From positions 744,001-808,000 of the forward strand of contig JAWUZG010000157.1 in NCBI GenBank assembly GCA_036785705.1: a DNA stretch of 64,000 bases, read 5' to 3'. The first letter of the stretch is position 1; each line of letters opens with the position of its first letter. Origin of the DNA: Acanthornis magna (taxonomy: Eukaryota > Chordata > Aves > Passeriformes > Acanthizidae). The notes beneath the pieces are model-generated. The model was not told the DNA's origin and searched no databases. It saw nothing but the letters and a program-made list of their open reading frames with translations. Positions 10,501 through 21,142 of this stretch are shown piece by piece. The translations under genes and the position numbers were made by a program.

Positions 10501-11188
10501 TTTTCCCTGTGGCAGGACCACCCACGGTGGCTGTCAGGGCCACCCAGCCTGTCACCTGGAATGCCCTGCACTGCTGCTCACCCCAACATGTGACTCCAAC
10601 GCCCTCCACAAGCTCTGCAGACGGCGCTGCTCGGGCAGGGAGGTGCTGCAGAGGGCCAGGTGGGCCTCGTGCCCTGCCCAGCAGACCCCTCACAGCCCAC
10701 GGGTCCCGACCCCGCTGAGCTTTCGGGGGGTGTTGGCTGTCTCTGCCTTGCCACCCCGCAGCTGCCAGCACACAATGCTGGTCCCTGCACGTCCCACTGC
10801 TCCTCCAGGACTCTGCCCCACATCTGACCCTGCAGGATCTCCTCGTGCCCGTCGCACCAGCTCCTGCTGCCCACCAGCCACAGGGACATGGAGACGGCTG
10901 GGCCTGGGGACAGCAGAGATGTCAGCGACCCAGGGGGCACTGGGGATCCCCCGGCTGCTGCTGCTGCTGCTGCTGCTGGGGGCAGTTGGGCACTGCTGCG
11001 GCTGGGCTGGGGTTTGCCCAACACTCACCTGAGCAAAGGACAGCAGCAGCGTTCCCGTGGGAGCAGGGTGAGGCCCCCAGGGCAGTCACCAGGCACTGCT
11101 CCGGGTGGGCTTCAGTCCCATCCCAGTGCAGTGAGTCCCTCCAGATGAATCCCACCAAAGAGGGTGACAATAAAACTCTATAGACAAA
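10501..11188. other. Mixed GC-rich DNA, no confirmed gene
   Basis: An ATG at 10919 opens a 37-codon frame with a (CTG)8 tract at about 10954-10977 encoding a poly-leucine core, so it resembles a signal peptide. No good donor, family match or following exon is visible, and it is not called as a gene. The rest is low-complexity GC-rich sequence. Confidence 0.4.
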
Positions 11189-11720
11189 TGTCTCTAAAGC
11201 AGGTATTTGTTTGTTCAGCGCTTGGATGCACGGGGGATCTTTCCTCCAAACACGCATGCCAAATGTTTCCTTGCTCAGCTTTTACTACACAAAGGTATAC
11301 ATATTCATTGTAAGTTCATACATATGCAACATTAGGTGGAGTTATTATGATTAGTTCAAAGAAATTATTTACATAAGTTCACTCCTACTTGCGCTTGTGC
11401 AGTGCCTTCTGGTGGTCCTGGGCAGGGGTCTTTGGGACAAAGGCCCAAAGTCTTCCTCATTAGTGCACTTTTCACCTCTCTCTGCACTGTCGATGTGTGC
11501 TGGTTCAGCTCTTCTTGTGGTTAGTCTGTTAGCTATTTCTACTGTTAGTATATCTTGTTTAAAAGCTTAATGATGAAAGGAATGAGAGGGAGATGTATCT
11601 ACAAACAAACTGTGGGGCCTGCTGATAGATAAGGCCAGACACTGATAGGTGAAAACAGCAATGGGAGGAAGCATAAATTCCATAGGAATTCCATTAATTG
11701 ACACAGACTGTTACTCACCC
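11189..11720 (-). mobile_element. ERV LTR, probably ERVK type
   Basis: On the minus strand the sequence ends with GCGCTGAACAAACAAATACCTGCTTTAGAGACA. This resembles the R-U5 end of songbird ERVK LTRs, which typically have GCGCTGAATAAA followed by an ACCTGCTTTA block. The left end is taken at the TGTCTC on the plus strand (11189). The right border is uncertain and no target duplication was found. Family placement is from memory. Confidence 0.45.
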
Positions 11721-11982
11721 AAGGCTGTGCTAAATCCCTGGACTTAGAGAAAAAGAACAGAGACAGGAAGAAAAAAAGTGCAGGGGAATGTACATTAGAA
11801 GGGGACCTGTGTTCATCCAGGTCCAGAAGGATGTGGAGACCACCTGCCAGGTGTCTTTGCAATGTGGGTCACGGGGGATGTGGGTCACCAGGGCTCTTCC
11901 CAACGTGGCTCCTCTGATGGGGGATGAAGTTGGAGCAGCGCACGAAGCTCTTCCTGCACTCAGGGTGCTCACAGGACTTCCC
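11721..11982 (-). other. ZNF copy B 3' flank with a read-through finger
   Basis: Immediately after the TAA stop of ZNF copy B the same frame continues with an almost complete extra finger (C-EHPE-C-type start, SFVRCSNFIPHQRSH core), then a TGA. Copy C has the same layout at 15720-15837. The ancestral gene therefore had one more finger, cut off by a shared TAA. Confidence 0.6.
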
Positions 11983-12856
11983 TTATTGGTGCCTCCGTTG
12001 GTGTTGGATCAAGTGAGAGCTCCTGGAGAAGCTCTTCCCACACTCAGGACACTCGTAGGGCCTCTCCCCAGTGTGGATGCGTCGGTGCCCAATGAGGCTG
12101 CAGTTCTGCTTGAAGCTCTTCCCACACTCGGGGCAGTGGAAGGGCCTCTCCTCTCTGTGAATCTGCTCATGTAGGAGGGGGCTGGAGGAGGACTGAAACC
12201 TCTTCCCACACTTGGGACACTCATAGGGCCTCTCCCCAGTATGGCTCCGCTGATGGACAATCAGGCTGGAGCTATGGCTGAAGCTCTTCCCACATTCTCT
12301 ACACTCATAGGGCCTCTGCCCCATGTGGATCCTCTGGTGGACGATCAGGTTGGAGCTCCGGCTGAAGCTCTTCCCACATTGCCCACACCTGAAGGACTTC
12401 TCCCTATCATGAAGCTGCTCATGGACCACCTGCTCTGAGCTCTGCCTGAAGCTCTGGTCACCTTCCTGGCACAGGATGGGTCTTTCCTCCTCAGAGCGCT
12501 CTGCCCTGGGTTTGCAGCCTCTCCTCGTGTGGGATCTTTGGGGCATTTCCTCCCCATTGGATTCCTGCACCGTGGAGCTGATCAAAATGGCCTCTTCCAT
12601 GAGGTTCTGCCCCAAGGATCTCTCCTCCCCGGTCATCAGCTCGTGTTCTGGGGAAAAAGGACAAGGAGAGGATTTGGGATTTGCCTCCATGCCAGTGGGA
12701 AGGGGAAGGACATCCCCCCAGTCCGTCCCCATCAGAACAGCGTCAGCAGCGGGGTTGTCCTGGAGCCGGGGGCGATGCTCAACTGGGAGATGGAGGAGAA
12801 GAGAGGAGGAAAGAGGCAGTGACTTCCTCCTCACCTGCCTGGGGGTCCTGAGGCAT
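11983..12856 (-). CDS. C2H2 zinc-finger protein (ZNF copy B), start exon damaged
   Basis: This is a tandem relative of ZNF copy C on the same strand. The finger exon (11983-12647, acceptor CCCCAG) encodes a linker, a degenerate finger lacking its second Cys, and five intact C2H2 fingers ending HQRRHQ. The start exon keeps the usual sequence, but the third codon of the conserved start (ATG at 12884-12886, then GAG) is TAG at 12878-12880, where copies A and C have a sense codon. Translation could still begin at the next in-frame ATG (12854-12856; MPQDPQA), giving 12835-12856 joined to 11983-12647 and 228 residues. Either the protein is shortened by ten residues or the gene is a young pseudogene. 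A probable nuclear DNA-binding protein with unknown target. Confidence 0.5.
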
Positions 12857-12886
12857 CTTCCTCTTCCTCGCAGCCTCCTACTCCAT

Positions 12887-13636
12887 CCAGCCAAGGTTTG
12901 GGAATGGGAAATCCTCCTTTGGGGGAAAACAAGGGGTGACTACATTGGGTTTAAAGGTCACCCTGTCCAATTCCATCTCTAGGAGTCACTGGGCATCTGG
13001 GGTCCATAAAGACCTCCAGAACAGCAAGATTCAACCCCAGAAAAGACTTTCTCAGGAGTTCCCCTTCTCTGGTCTCTCCTCTTTGCAGTTCTTGGCATCC
13101 CCCCTCTCTGGGTTGTTGGGGGTCCCGTGTGAATGTCCCTCTCTCCAGTGTCCCCACCCTCCCCAGACTGCAGGGAATCCCAGGAATCCCAGGGATCCTC
13201 CTCTCCAAGTTCCCCACTTTGGAGTTCTGGGGGTCTCCTCTCTGTGGGGTCCCACCTAGAGAATCTGGGGATTTTGGGGGTCCCAGGGATCCCCTCTCCC
13301 CGTCTCTCTCTGCAGGCTGCCGGGGCTCCTGGGGCTCCCACCTCTCAGTGCCCCTGTTTCAGGGTGCCAGGGGACCCCTGCCAGCTTGCCAGGGGTCCCC
13401 CAGCTCTGCTATTGCCCCTCTCCACTCCCACCTCCCACAGCTCTCCCCGGGGTCCCCAAAACTGGTGTCTCCCATCTCCCATTGGTCCTGTGCGTTCCCC
13501 ACGTGGCCCCGGGCAGAGCCCAAGCCAGATCATGGGGAGACCCACACCTCCCTGCCATGGCTCTGGCAACACCACCACTGGGACCCCCCAGAAACAACTC
13601 CCAGAGACCCCCCAATGTCCCCGAGAGGTATTTGCA
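12887..13636. other. ZNF copy B 5' flank
   Basis: The C-rich sequence is closely similar to 16907-17510 upstream of ZNF copy C, with shared words such as AGGAGTCA, CTCCAGA and TTTGCATAACCTGACTGGGG. This shows that B and C are a tandem segmental duplication of at least 2.2 kb. No separate gene is supported. Confidence 0.6.
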
Positions 13637-14100
13637 TAACCTGACTGGGGGTTACTGGGTCCATGTTCGGAGGAAACTCTGGACACATTGGGAGCAACTG
13701 GGATCAACTGGAAGCTACTGGAACCATGCTGAGGGGGACAGAGACCACAGCTGGGGCAACTGGGATCATACTGGGACAAACTGGGACCACACTTTGGGAA
13801 ACTGATTGAAACCAGGATCATGCTGGAGGCAACAGGGAGTAACTGGGAAAAACTGGGATCATTCTGATTTAAGTGAAACCTTACCTGGTGAAACAGGGAG
13901 AGCCTGGGAATGACTATGAGCATGCTGAGGGACACTGGGATATACTGGGAGTGTCTGTAACTGGAACCACACAGAACAGTTGGGACCATGCTGCATGCAA
14001 GTGGGAGCAAGTCTGGGGCCACACTGGGCGTGACTGGGACACTGATGAGAGGGACTGGGACTATAATAGGGGCCACTGGGGTCTTTCTATGGGAATTTTT
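13637..14100. repeat. Minisatellite, ACTGGGA-type units, block 1
   Basis: Imperfect units of about 10-15 bp are built on ACTGGGAGCA / ACTGGGATCATA / ACTGGGAACC. The block starts immediately after the shared TTTGCATAACCTGACTGGGG anchor, as does the longer block at 17510. It is cut on the right by an LTR-related segment. Confidence 0.85.
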
Positions 14101-14194
14101 TTGAATGTTTACATTCATCGTTACAAATCAGAGTGAAAAGTGGAGCTGAGCTTTCAACTTGAAATGAAGGAATCCGACGTGCGGTCTGGGACCT

Positions 14195-14836
14195 GATATA
14201 AATGAGTTCACAAGCTGAAATTTTTACTACATAATTTTGAACATTTATTAATAGAGCAAAGGCAAAAACAGCGCTGGGCACTTAGCAATTTTGCCAGAGG
14301 TACACCCATCCATTGTACTGTGAACTTAAGTACTTTCTTTAACTGTTACATATTCATTAAGCCTAGAAGGTAATTTACACTTCACTCAACTCCCCCCTCC
14401 TATCCCTGCCCACTTCTGCCAGCGCGGCGCCTGTCTTGGAGTCTCGGATCCTCTGGATTGCCTCAGAACTGAAGGCTGAAATCCTGCCGTCTATGTTTCC
14501 TCAGTTCCAAATTAATTTGTAGGTGACACTTCCTTTTGGGAGGTATGAGTCAAGATAACAGACTTGCTGGGATGCTTATGGTTATCTTCTTTGTTTCTTT
14601 AACATGTCTTGATCCCCGGCTCTGTGGTTTATCCACTTAAAAGACATTTATTACCATGTATTTATTACTACGTTTTCTAACATATCACAACTATTTCGAA
14701 GTTACAATTTACCCTAACCTTTTCTACTTAATTATATTTTTATCTTAACACTATTCTTTTTATACAGTACACATTACTTGTAAATGTTAAATTCATATAT
14801 GTGAAAGGCAGCATTTATCATTCACTCACTTATCAC
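14195..14836 (-). mobile_element. Solo LTR-like element, copy 2 (ERVL-like)
   Basis: This is the inverted partner of 1518-2149: on the minus strand it begins GTGATAAGTGAGTGAATGAT and ends near CTCATTTATATC. The plus strand shows GGACCT on both sides (14189-14194 and 14837-14842), a possible 6-bp target-site duplication. No retroviral internal sequence is attached. Confidence 0.6.
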
Positions 14837-14842
14837 GGACCT

Positions 14843-15109
14843 CTGCAACCTCCAGTTGTTACTGGATACTTTAGTTTCCGAAATATTCAGCCCCTCAGCA
14901 GCAATGTCTCTCCCACCCCACTGGTTTCTGGCTCGGAGCCAGCTCGGAGATCGCGCAAGAAACTCTAAGTACCATCGGAACAAGCTGTGCCGTTATTTTC
15001 TTTTTTTCATAGTAATGTATATCTCCCTCACAGAAGCTCCCAACCTCCCTCCTAGCACCACAAATGCCCCCAAGAGCCACAAAGCCCCTGCCAGACCCCA
15101 TGGCCCTGA
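14843..15109. other. Short unassigned segment
   Basis: The segment between the solo LTR and the MHC remnant has no domain and no splice context. Confidence 0.4.
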
Positions 15110-15335
15110 TGAGGAGAGGTTGGTGGACAGGAACATCCACAGCCAGGAGCAGCTCGGGCTGCTGCAAATTTCAGCAGCAATTTGGCCACATTGGGGGGCA
15201 CACCCCAAATGGGGAGACCCAAGCCAGGGACTGGGACAGACAACAGGAATTCCTGGAGGACAGACAGGCTCATCTGAACCCCGTGTTCTGCCGGCACAGC
15301 TACAAGATCGTGGCCCTGTCTGCCTGGGTCAGCAG
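15110..15335 (+). pseudogene. MHC class II beta exon 2 remnant, copy C
   Basis: The segment starts DEERLVDRNIHSQEQL in one frame. About 25 codons later another frame continues GGHTPNGETQARDWDRQQEF, LEDRQAH and FCRHSYKIVA. These are the beta-1 domain landmarks of class II beta chains: the ERVR..DR strand, the W/DR..EFLED helix and the Cys of CRHNYE. At least one frameshift separates the halves and no clean splice sites flank it, so it is a pseudogene fragment. It is homologous to 7715-7924 and lies in mirror-image position relative to its ZNF neighbour. Confidence 0.75.
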
Positions 15336-15837
15336 CCCCACAACACCCAAACCTTCCCAAATAATCCTGTGAACCAACCACATATTGACCTTCCAATCAA
15401 AGTAAAACGGTGTGGCTTTAGATCCCTTTGGTTAATTTCTGTATTTAAACCTCATTTTGGGTTGTTTTGACAGAATGAAGAACGAAATTAAGTTAGAAAA
15501 GACCTCCAAGATCATCCAGCACTGCTTGATGCCACCAGAAGAAACACTTGGACAGAGCAGGTGAGATTTTTGTGAGTGTAAAGTCTACAAATCCACTCTT
15601 CCCAATGAATTTCCGATTTCAGTCCGAGTCCCCATGGATGGTCCTGCCCCTGTGTTCACCCAGGTGCCTACGGAGATCCAGAAGGATGTGGAGACCACCT
15701 GCCAGGTGTCTTCCCAATGTGGGTCACAGGGAATGTGGGTCACCAGGGCTCTTCCCAACATGGCTCCTCTGATGGGGGATGAAGTTGGAGCAGTGCATGA
15801 AGCTCTTCCTGCACTCAGGGCGCTCACAGGGCTTCCT
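15336..15837. other. ZNF copy C 3' flank
   Basis: The flank matches the 3' flanks of copies A and B. A short CR1-like piece (GACCTCCAAGATCATCCAGCA, about 15500-15522) is present. After the ZNF stop a further finger (SFMHCSNFIPHQRSH core) remains in frame on the minus strand. Confidence 0.55.
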
Positions 15838-16906
15838 TTATTGGTGCTTCCGTTGGTGTCGGGTCAAGCTAGAGCTCCTGGAGAAGCTCTTCCCACACTC
15901 GGAACACTCATAAGGCCTCTCCCCGGTGTGGATGCGCCGGTGGGTGATGAGGTCAGAGTTTCGCTTGAAGCTCTTCCTGCAGTCAGAGCAGCGGAAGGGC
16001 TTCTCCTCTGTGTGAATCCGCTGATGTATGAGGAGACTGGAGGAGGTCTGAAACCTCTTCCCACACTCAGGACACTCAAAGGGCCTCTCTCCAGTGTGAC
16101 TCCGCTGGTGGACAATCAGGCTGGAGCTCTGGCTGAAGCTCTTCCCACATTCCCCACGCTCATAGGGCCTCTCCCCAGTGTGGATCCTCTGGTGAACAAT
16201 CAGGCTGGAGCTGCAGCTGAAGCTCTTCTCACACTTGGCACACTCATAGGGCTTCTCCCCCGTGTGGATCCTATTATGGACAATCAGGCTGGAACTGTCT
16301 CTGAAGCTCTTCCCACATTCCCCACACTCGTAGGGCCGTTCCCTGGTGTGGATCCTCTGGTGCCAAGTCAAATTGCTCCTCTGGCTGAAGCTCTTCCCAC
16401 ATTTCCCACACCTGAAGGACTTCTCCCCATCCTGAAGCTGCTCATGGATCACCTTGCCCAAGCTCTGGCTGAAGCTCTGGTCACCTTCCTGGCACAGGGT
16501 GGGTCTTTCCTCCTCAGAGCACCCTGGGCTGGCTTTGGAGCCCCTCCTCGTGCGAGACCTCTGTGGCTTTTCCTCCCCACTGGATTCCTGCACTGTGGAA
16601 CTGCTCAAAATGGCCTCTTCCATGAGGTTCTGCCCCAAGGATTTCTCCTCCCTGGTCCTCAGCTCATTGCCTGAGGGAGGAAGGACAAGGAGAGGATTTG
16701 GGATTTGCCTCCGTGACAGAGGGAAGGGGATGGACCTCCCCCCAACCCGTCCCAGGCAGGACAGCATCGGCAGCGGGGTTGTCCTGCAGCTGGGGCGATG
16801 CTGGGCTGGGAGATGGAGAAGAGAGGGGGAAAGGAACAGTGACTTCCTCCTCACCTGCCTGGGGGTCCTGGGACATCTTCCTCTTCCTCAAAGCCTCCTC
16901 CTCCAT
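15838..16906 (-). CDS. C2H2 zinc-finger protein (ZNF copy C), two coding exons
   Basis: Start exon 16855-16906 ([18 protein letters not shown], donor CAG/GTGAGG) joins to the finger exon 15838-16670 (acceptor CCCTCAG), giving 294 residues. This is the best-preserved of the two minus-strand genes: no stop interrupts it and the exon phase equals that of copy A. After the linker comes a degenerate finger (LCQEGDQSF…), then seven C2H2 modules. Module 4 has Arg in place of its first Cys (ERGECGKSF), so it probably cannot bind zinc. The others keep C-x2-C-x12-H-x3-H with TGEKP-type linkers. A probable nuclear DNA-binding protein of unknown target. The 5' UTR exon acceptor (CCAAAGCAG) is at about 16934. 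Confidence 0.72.
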
Positions 16907-17509
16907 CCAGCCAAGGTTTGGGAATGGGAAATCCTGCTTTGGAAGGAAAACAAGGTTAACTGCATTGGGTTTGAAGACTGCTTTGTCCAATTCCGTCTTT
17001 AGGAGTCAGCAGACATCCGGGGTTCATAAAACCTCCAGACCACCAAGATGCAGCCCCAAAAAAGACTCTCACAAAAATTCCCCGTATCTGATCTCTCCTC
17101 TTTGGGTTTCTTGGCTTCCCCTCGGCTGGGTTGTTGGGGGTACCATGTGTACTGAGGATCCCCCCTCTCCAGTGTCTCTGCCATCCCCAGACTACTGGGG
17201 ATCCCAGGAATCCCAAAGGTCTTCCCTCTCGGTGTCCCTATTTCAGGGTCCCAGGTCTCCCCCATCCAGGCTACTGGAGGTCCCCGAGCTCCACTATCGC
17301 CCCTCTCCATTCCCCCCTCCCACAGCTCTCCCAGGGGTCCCCAAAACCAGTGTCCCCAATTGCCCACCAGTCCTGTGTGATCCCCATGTGGCCCCAGGCA
17401 GAGCCCAACCCCCAACCTGTGGGGATCTGCCAGCAGCAGCCACCAGGACCCCCCAAAACCATCACCCGGGGACCCCCCAATGTCCCCCCGAGGGGCATTT
17501 GCATAACCT
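16907..17509. other. ZNF copy C 5' flank
   Basis: C-rich DNA aligning with 12887-13636. No independent gene is supported. Confidence 0.55.
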
Positions 17510-18765
17510 GACTGGGGGTTACTGGGCCCATGTTGGGAGGAAACTCTGGACACATTGGGAGCAACTGGGATCAACTGGAAGCTACTGGAACCATGCTGAG
17601 GGGGAATGAGACCACAGCTGGGGCAACTGGGATCATACTGGGACAAACTGGAACCACACTTTGGGCAAGTGACTGAAACTGGAACCACGCTGGAGGCAAC
17701 TGGGAGTAACTGGGAAAGATTGGGATCATTCTGAGGGAACTAGAACCTTACTGGGGCAATTGGGACTGCTTGGGAATGACTACGAGCATGCTGAGGGTAA
17801 CTGGGATATACTGGGAGTGTCTGTAACCATACTGGGCTGATTGGAACCACCCTCGGAACAGCTGGGACCACACTGGGGCAACTGGGCATGACTGGGACCC
17901 TGCTGAGAGGGACTGGACTGTACTTGGGGCCACTGGGGGCAAGTGGGATCATACTGCAAGGAACTGGGAAGAACTGAACTATGCTGGGGGCAACTGGGAT
18001 CATACTGGGATCACAGTGGGAGCATCTGGGCCCATGCTGGGGGACACTGGGATCACACTGAGGGAGACTGCAATCATACTGGGATTGACTTGGAGCAGCT
18101 GTGGCCAACTGGAATCAGGCTGAAAGCAACTGGGAGGAAGTGGGAATGACTGGGAGCATGCTGGGGGCAACTGGGATATACTGGGAGAGACAGGGAGTCG
18201 CAGGGATCATACTGGAGGCCACTGGGCTCATGCTGGCATTGACAGGGAGCAACTGGGATCACATTGGGGGCCACTAGCATCATACTGGGAGAGACTGGGA
18301 TCATACTGGGATGATAGTGGGTGTCAATGGACCCTGACTGGGGCTTACTGGGAGCTACTAGGCCCATGCTGGGAGCAAGCTGAGGATACACTGGGAGCAA
18401 CTGGGAATGACAGGGTGCATGCTGCTTACAACTGGGATCTACTGGCAGTGACTGGGATAATTCTGGGGGCAACTGAACCATGCTGAGGGAACTGGGAGTG
18501 CTTGGGAATGATTATGAGAATGTTCAGGGCAACTGGGATATACTGGGAGTGCCTGAGACCATGCAGGTGGTGACTGGGACCATACTGGGAGAGACTGGGA
18601 ATGCGCTGGCAGGAACTGGGACCGTGCTGGGAGCAAACTGCATCACAATAGGGAATGACTGGCAGTGACAGGGTTCATACTGGGAGCAACAGGGATCCTA
18701 CAGAGACTACGGGGAAGTGACCAGGATCATATTGGGAGTGACTGGGCTCATACTGGGAGCAGCCA
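17510..18765. repeat. Minisatellite, ACTGGGA-type units, block 2
   Basis: About 1.25 kb of imperfect 10-15 bp units (ACTGGGATCATA, GACTGGGAGCA, ACTGGGAATG and variants). Some higher-order periodicity is visible: phrases such as GGAACCATGCTGAGGG recur. Open frames through the block are by-products of the repeat. Confidence 0.9.
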
Positions 18766-19560
18766 CTTGCGGGACCTGGCAGCCCTGAACCCCTTTCCGG
18801 CCATCCTGCCCCTCCAGCCCCCAGACCCCCCTGCCAGGGGTCCCGGCAATCCCAGGGATTCCCCCTCACGGGGTCCTCGCTCTGCACTTCTGGGGGTCTC
18901 CTCTCCCAGGGGTCCCCAAAACTGCTGTCCCCCCCTCCCCCGCCGGTCCGCACGTGGCCCCGGGCAGAGCCCAACCCCCACCCCGGGGAGACCCGCATCC
19001 CCCCGCCCCCATCGGGGCTCTGCCCGCACCGTCACCGGGACCCCTCAAAAACATCACCTGGGGACCCCCGATGTCCTCCCGAGGGGCATCTGCGGCTCGG
19101 GTTTGGAGTCCTGCAAGCTCCAAAGATCGCCCCCAAAAAAACACAAACCCAGGGACCCCTCGGATATTTGGGGCGAGCTCCCCCTCCCCCCTCACCTGCA
19201 GGATGGGGCGGCGATGGTCCAGGGGGGGCTGCGAATTCAGGGAGACCCAAACCGCGTGGCTCCTTTCTGCCTCTCCTTTGTCCCTCGGTTTCCTCCCGCT
19301 CCTCCCCCTCTGGCAGTCTTCCGCTCCTCCTCTCCGCCCCAATCCCACCTCCTTCTCCTTCCCCCAATCCCTTCTCCCGCTCCTCCTCCCTCCGTAGCTT
19401 CCCGCGCTGCTCCTTCCTCCCTCCTCCTCCTCCTCCTCCGCCGTTCCCCATAGCCCTCGCAGGCCGCGGGAGCAGCGGGGATGGAGCCGGGACAGGTCGG
19501 GATGGGCAGCGCGGGGCTCTCAGCTGCTCCCAGCCCAGCGCTGGGGGCAGGGGGGAAGGC
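18766..19560 (-). promoter_or_regulatory. CpG-rich block with candidate ZNF 5' exon
   Basis: This is a CG-dense stretch. On the minus strand an exon-like sequence ends CCCCATCCTGCAG at 19196 before GTGAGGGGGGAGGGGGAGCTCG, matching the donors at 3824 and 5383 on the plus strand. A polypurine (minus: GGAGGA) tract at 19380-19445 matches one near 3610-3710. It probably promotes the minus-strand ZNF genes C and/or B. This is inferred from homology and composition only. Confidence 0.5.
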
Positions 19561-19745
19561 GGTCCGGGGAAAAGGAGAGGGAAACAGGGAAAATTGGGGG
19601 CTGCAGAGCATTTGGAGGCCATGGAATCTCTTGGCCCCAAGGCTCTCATGTGACACAGTGGGGCCTCCCTGGGCCCAGGCGACCACGAGGAGGTTATGGA
19701 ACCTCATTAAAGCAAAGGCTGAAATGGCAACCAGCGGCTGCTCCT

Positions 19746-21137
19746 TGTCGTGGGTTTGACCCTGGCTAAATGCCAGGCACCTACGACGTTTGCTCTCTAT
19801 GCTCTCTCCTGCTGCAGCTATGCAGAGGAGAGGGAAAATTAACACAAAACACTGGACTTATGAGTTGAGATAAGACCACTGATAAGGGGACGTACTAGAT
19901 TCAGAGCAAAAGCAGGCGGGGAAACTTAAAGTTGCAAAAAAAAGTGATTTATTAGTCTAACAGAGTCGGAGGATAAATCAGAGATAAAAATAAGCTCTCA
20001 AGACACCGTTTCTTCACTGACCCCCCTTCCCTCTTAAGGCACCGCTTCCCAGCTCACCCCCTCCCTCCTTTCTAACTAACCAACAACTCCCAGGCAGGGG
20101 CAGGGTGTGGGGTTTTTTCTTTAAGTCAGGCTATCACAATTCTTCTACTACAGACACTGTTTCTCTATTCGCCCCCTCCTTCCATTCAACCAGCAGATCT
20201 GGGTTGGGGCAAGATATGTGGCTTTTCTTAGTCAGTCCAACGCCACAGTTTTTCTGCTACAAACACTGTTTTTCTGCTCACCCCTCTCTCTATTAAGGCC
20301 GTTTCTCAGCTCACCCCCTCCCTCCTTCCTTCTAACCAACAGCTCCAGGGTGGGGGCAGGGCATGGGGGTTTTCCTTTGGTCAGGGTCAGTCCATCAAGG
20401 GAAAAGAATCCTCTACTTAGCCATGGGGTCCCTCCCACGAGAGACAGTCCTCTGCGAACTTCTTTGGCGTGGGTCCAATCTCACCAGCAGCCCCGCACGA
20501 TTGCTGCTGTCCGAGATTCTCTCCAGGTTGCAGAATTCCAAGCCGAGGCCAGGCTGTTTCCATCCCGGGAGCAAGGCCTTTCTCTCTCCTGCAAGGCCTT
20601 TGCAACTCTCAGTCTCTGCTGCGACTCCCACTGGATCACAGCTTCCTGCAGGCATCCACCTGCTCCTCTGGCATGGGCACCTCCCCACGGGCTGTGGGGG
20701 GTTCTCTGCATCCCCTGGACTCCATGGGCTGCAGGGGGACCACCTGCTCCCCCATGGTCTTCACCACGGCCAGCAGAGGATTTTCAGCTCCGGCGGCTGG
20801 AGCATCTCCTCCCCCACCTTCTCCACTGACCTTGGTGCCTCCATGTTGTTCTCCCTCACATATTTTTACCTCCTCCTCCTCCTTCCCTGGCTACAAAGAA
20901 GTGCGTGCTTACCTTGTTTTGATTTCTTCTTAAATATGTTTTCACAGAGGCGTAACTAACATCTCAAATTGGCCCAGGTTTGGCCAGCAGCATGTCCATC
21001 ATCTTCAGAGCCATCAGAGACTAGCTCTGCTGGACATGGTGGAGAAATTTCCAGAATCTTTACTCAGGACATGCAGGAGCCATCTTTGTACCCCACCCTA
21101 TCCACTGGCAAAAACTGGGCCAGGCAAGACTACCACA
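19746..21137 (-). mobile_element. Solo LTR, 1.39 kb, long avian ERV type
   Basis: The element runs TGTCGTGGG…CTACCACA on the plus strand (TG…CA) and is flanked by a perfect 5-bp duplication, CTCCT, at 19741-19745 and 21138-21142. The interior contains the serial CCACGGGCTG / CCATGGGCTGCAGGGGG words and the TTAAATATGTTTTCACAGAGGCG block of a long, very common avian ERV LTR that I associate with ERVL. A 5-bp duplication fits that class. Sense is probably minus. No internal ERV sequence is attached, so it is a solo LTR left by LTR-LTR recombination. It sits at the border between the GC-rich block and the CDH2 segment. Confidence 0.8.
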
Positions 21138-21142
21138 CTCCT

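Noticed and set aside
10919..11032. Signal-peptide exon of an unknown secreted protein
   Set aside because: The poly-leucine core comes from a (CTG)8 microsatellite; no convincing donor or downstream exon.
13637..18765. CRISPR-like array or coding repeats
   Set aside because: Units are short, imperfect and without spacers; open frames are by-products of the repeat composition; the genome is a bird's.
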